A stretch of DNA of 42,512 nt, from the NCBI GenBank assembly GCA_037441525.1, contig JBBISA010000034.1, positions 1-42,512 on the forward strand. The letters are read 5' to 3'. This document shows positions 41,848 through 42,512 of the stretch, piece by piece. Within the stretch, counting starts at the first letter, position 1; each line of letters starts with the position of its first letter. The translations under genes and the position numbers were made by a program. The notes beneath the pieces are model-generated. The model did no database searches. It saw only the letters and a list, made by a program, of their open reading frames with translations, and was not told the origin of the DNA. Origin of the DNA: SKVR01 sp037441525 (GTDB taxonomy: Bacteria > Bacteroidota > Bacteroidia > Bacteroidales > UBA7960).

Positions 41848-42462
41848 TTACTCAACAATAAGTTGCCTTGAGAATAAACCCTGGCTGGTAACCACTTTAA
41901 CTAAATAACTACCCCCCGGTAAACCGCCAAGTTGAACCGAACCATCAGAAACCTCATCAATAATCATTTTTCCATTCATGTCAATAACCTGAACCGATTG
42001 AACCGAATAAGGAGAAAAAATATGAACCACATCTTTTGCCGGATTTGGCGCAAGATAAATAAACCCTGAAGAACCCCTGATAGATGCAGAATTAAGATAA
42101 AACTGTTCCTGCTCCACTACCGCACTTGTTTTACTTTTTATACGCAAGGTAACCTCGCCCGATACCTGGCCGGCACTACTGACCGAAAACCTTAAGTTTC
42201 TGCCAACATGTAAATGCTGCAGGTGATTTTCGGTACGAGCCGCATTAATCCAAACACCAGGATTCCAATTGTAGGTGAGGCCTTTAATAGGCTCAAATGA
42301 ATAGGACCATATCCAGGCTTCTTTTGTTTTTTCCAGTCGCCCGCCCTGCAAGCCATTATACATGCCTATCCAGTTTCCAGCCATGGTACCGGGGGGCATA
42401 TTGTTGAGTGCAGCCCAGGTGGTGGTATTTCCCATCCAGGTGTATACAGACTGGTCGGTGTC
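41848..42462 (-). pseudogene. Beheaded T9SS cargo protein (C-terminal fragment)
   Basis: The frame ends in a type IX secretion type-A sorting domain of about 75 residues (LAPNPAKDVVHIFSPYS..., VQVIDMNGKMI, LPGGSYLVKVVTSQG, FSRQLIVE). Before it lie about 125 residues of an unrecognised beta-rich region. The open frame runs up to 42462, where a TAA (42463-42465) interrupts it. An internal ATG exists at 42435, but no signal peptide can be read, and T9SS cargo needs one to cross the inner membrane. The gene has therefore lost its N-terminal part, perhaps by insertion at about 42463. What lies beyond the window is unknown. Confidence 0.7.
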
Positions 42463-42512
42463 TTAACCCCCTAATTAGCTGGACATAAATTAACATTTTA
42501 ATTTTGTACAGT
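42463..42512. other. Foreign-looking junction sequence at the right edge
   Basis: Where the T9SS reading frame breaks, the sequence changes to AT-rich DNA with stops in the cargo frame. TTAACCCCCTAATTAG followed by CTGGACATAAATTAAC has the look of the end of an insertion sequence, but only 50 bases are present and no transposase can be read. Confidence 0.25.

Noticed and set aside
1..42512. CRISPR arrays, prophage, integrase or toxin-antitoxin modules
   Set aside because: No regularly spaced repeats, phage structural genes, recombinases or recognisable toxin-antitoxin pairs were seen on reading both strands.

Overview
The window reads as chromosomal DNA of a member of the Bacteroidota, probably a Bacteroidales/Marinilabiliales-type anaerobe or microaerophile. 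The evidence is a type IX secretion C-terminal sorting domain, a Bacteroidota-style succinate dehydrogenase/fumarate reductase with one five-helix cytochrome b, FtsX/MacB-type permeases, a NagB/PIG-L double-domain protein, a TonB with a poly-proline stretch, lack of Shine-Dalgarno sequences, and many TTTG / TAnnTTTG promoter pairs. No phage, conjugative module, CRISPR array or complete insertion sequence is visible. The one trace of mobile DNA is a suspicious junction at the right edge.

Layout. 1-4.4 kb: a membrane protein, a remnant of a response-regulator receiver domain, a large secreted low-complexity protein, an SBF-like transporter and tRNA-Gln. 4.4-8.4 kb: a secreted C69 dipeptidase, a lipoprotein, QueD, a DUF1573 protein and a small ArsR regulator with a perfect palindrome over its own promoter. 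8.6-12.4 kb: the sdhCAB operon behind a consensus promoter and a long leader. 12.5-17.0 kb: an efflux operon (membrane-fusion adaptor, ABC ATPase, ABC permease). It is divergent from a 1012-residue GAF/PAS histidine kinase (17.3-20.4 kb) that has a near-perfect sigma-54 promoter and a distal inverted repeat. 20.5-24.8 kb: MazG, a lipoprotein serpin, and a zinc phospholipase C/P1-nuclease-like protein fused to PA14. 25.1-29.9 kb: gcvH, a VanZ-like protein, TonB, RecG and a SiaB-like kinase; two related palindromic repeats flank the gcvH-vanZ-tonB block. 30.3-35.2 kb: a frameshifted lipoprotein gene, a polyprenyl diphosphate synthase, a CAU tRNA, a small unknown, a HAD phosphatase, DusB and a CPBP protease. 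35.1-42.5 kb: the NagB/PIG-L protein divergent from a NamZ-type exo-N-acetylmuramidase, an NlpE-META lipoprotein, a DUF6807 lipoprotein, a small unknown and a beheaded T9SS cargo gene.

How parts fit. sdhCAB is a complete respiratory complex. The adaptor/ATPase/permease set is a MacB-like exporter lacking a local TolC; the neighbouring kinase has no response regulator here, so its partner is elsewhere. NagB/PIG-L and NamZ suggest amino-sugar or peptidoglycan salvage. Most other genes are housekeeping singletons. The less ordinary parts are the kinase/efflux control region, the PLC-PA14 protein, the palindromic repeats and the three decayed or truncated genes. I found no clear multi-gene system that I would call new. 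All calls come from reading the sequence without database searches.
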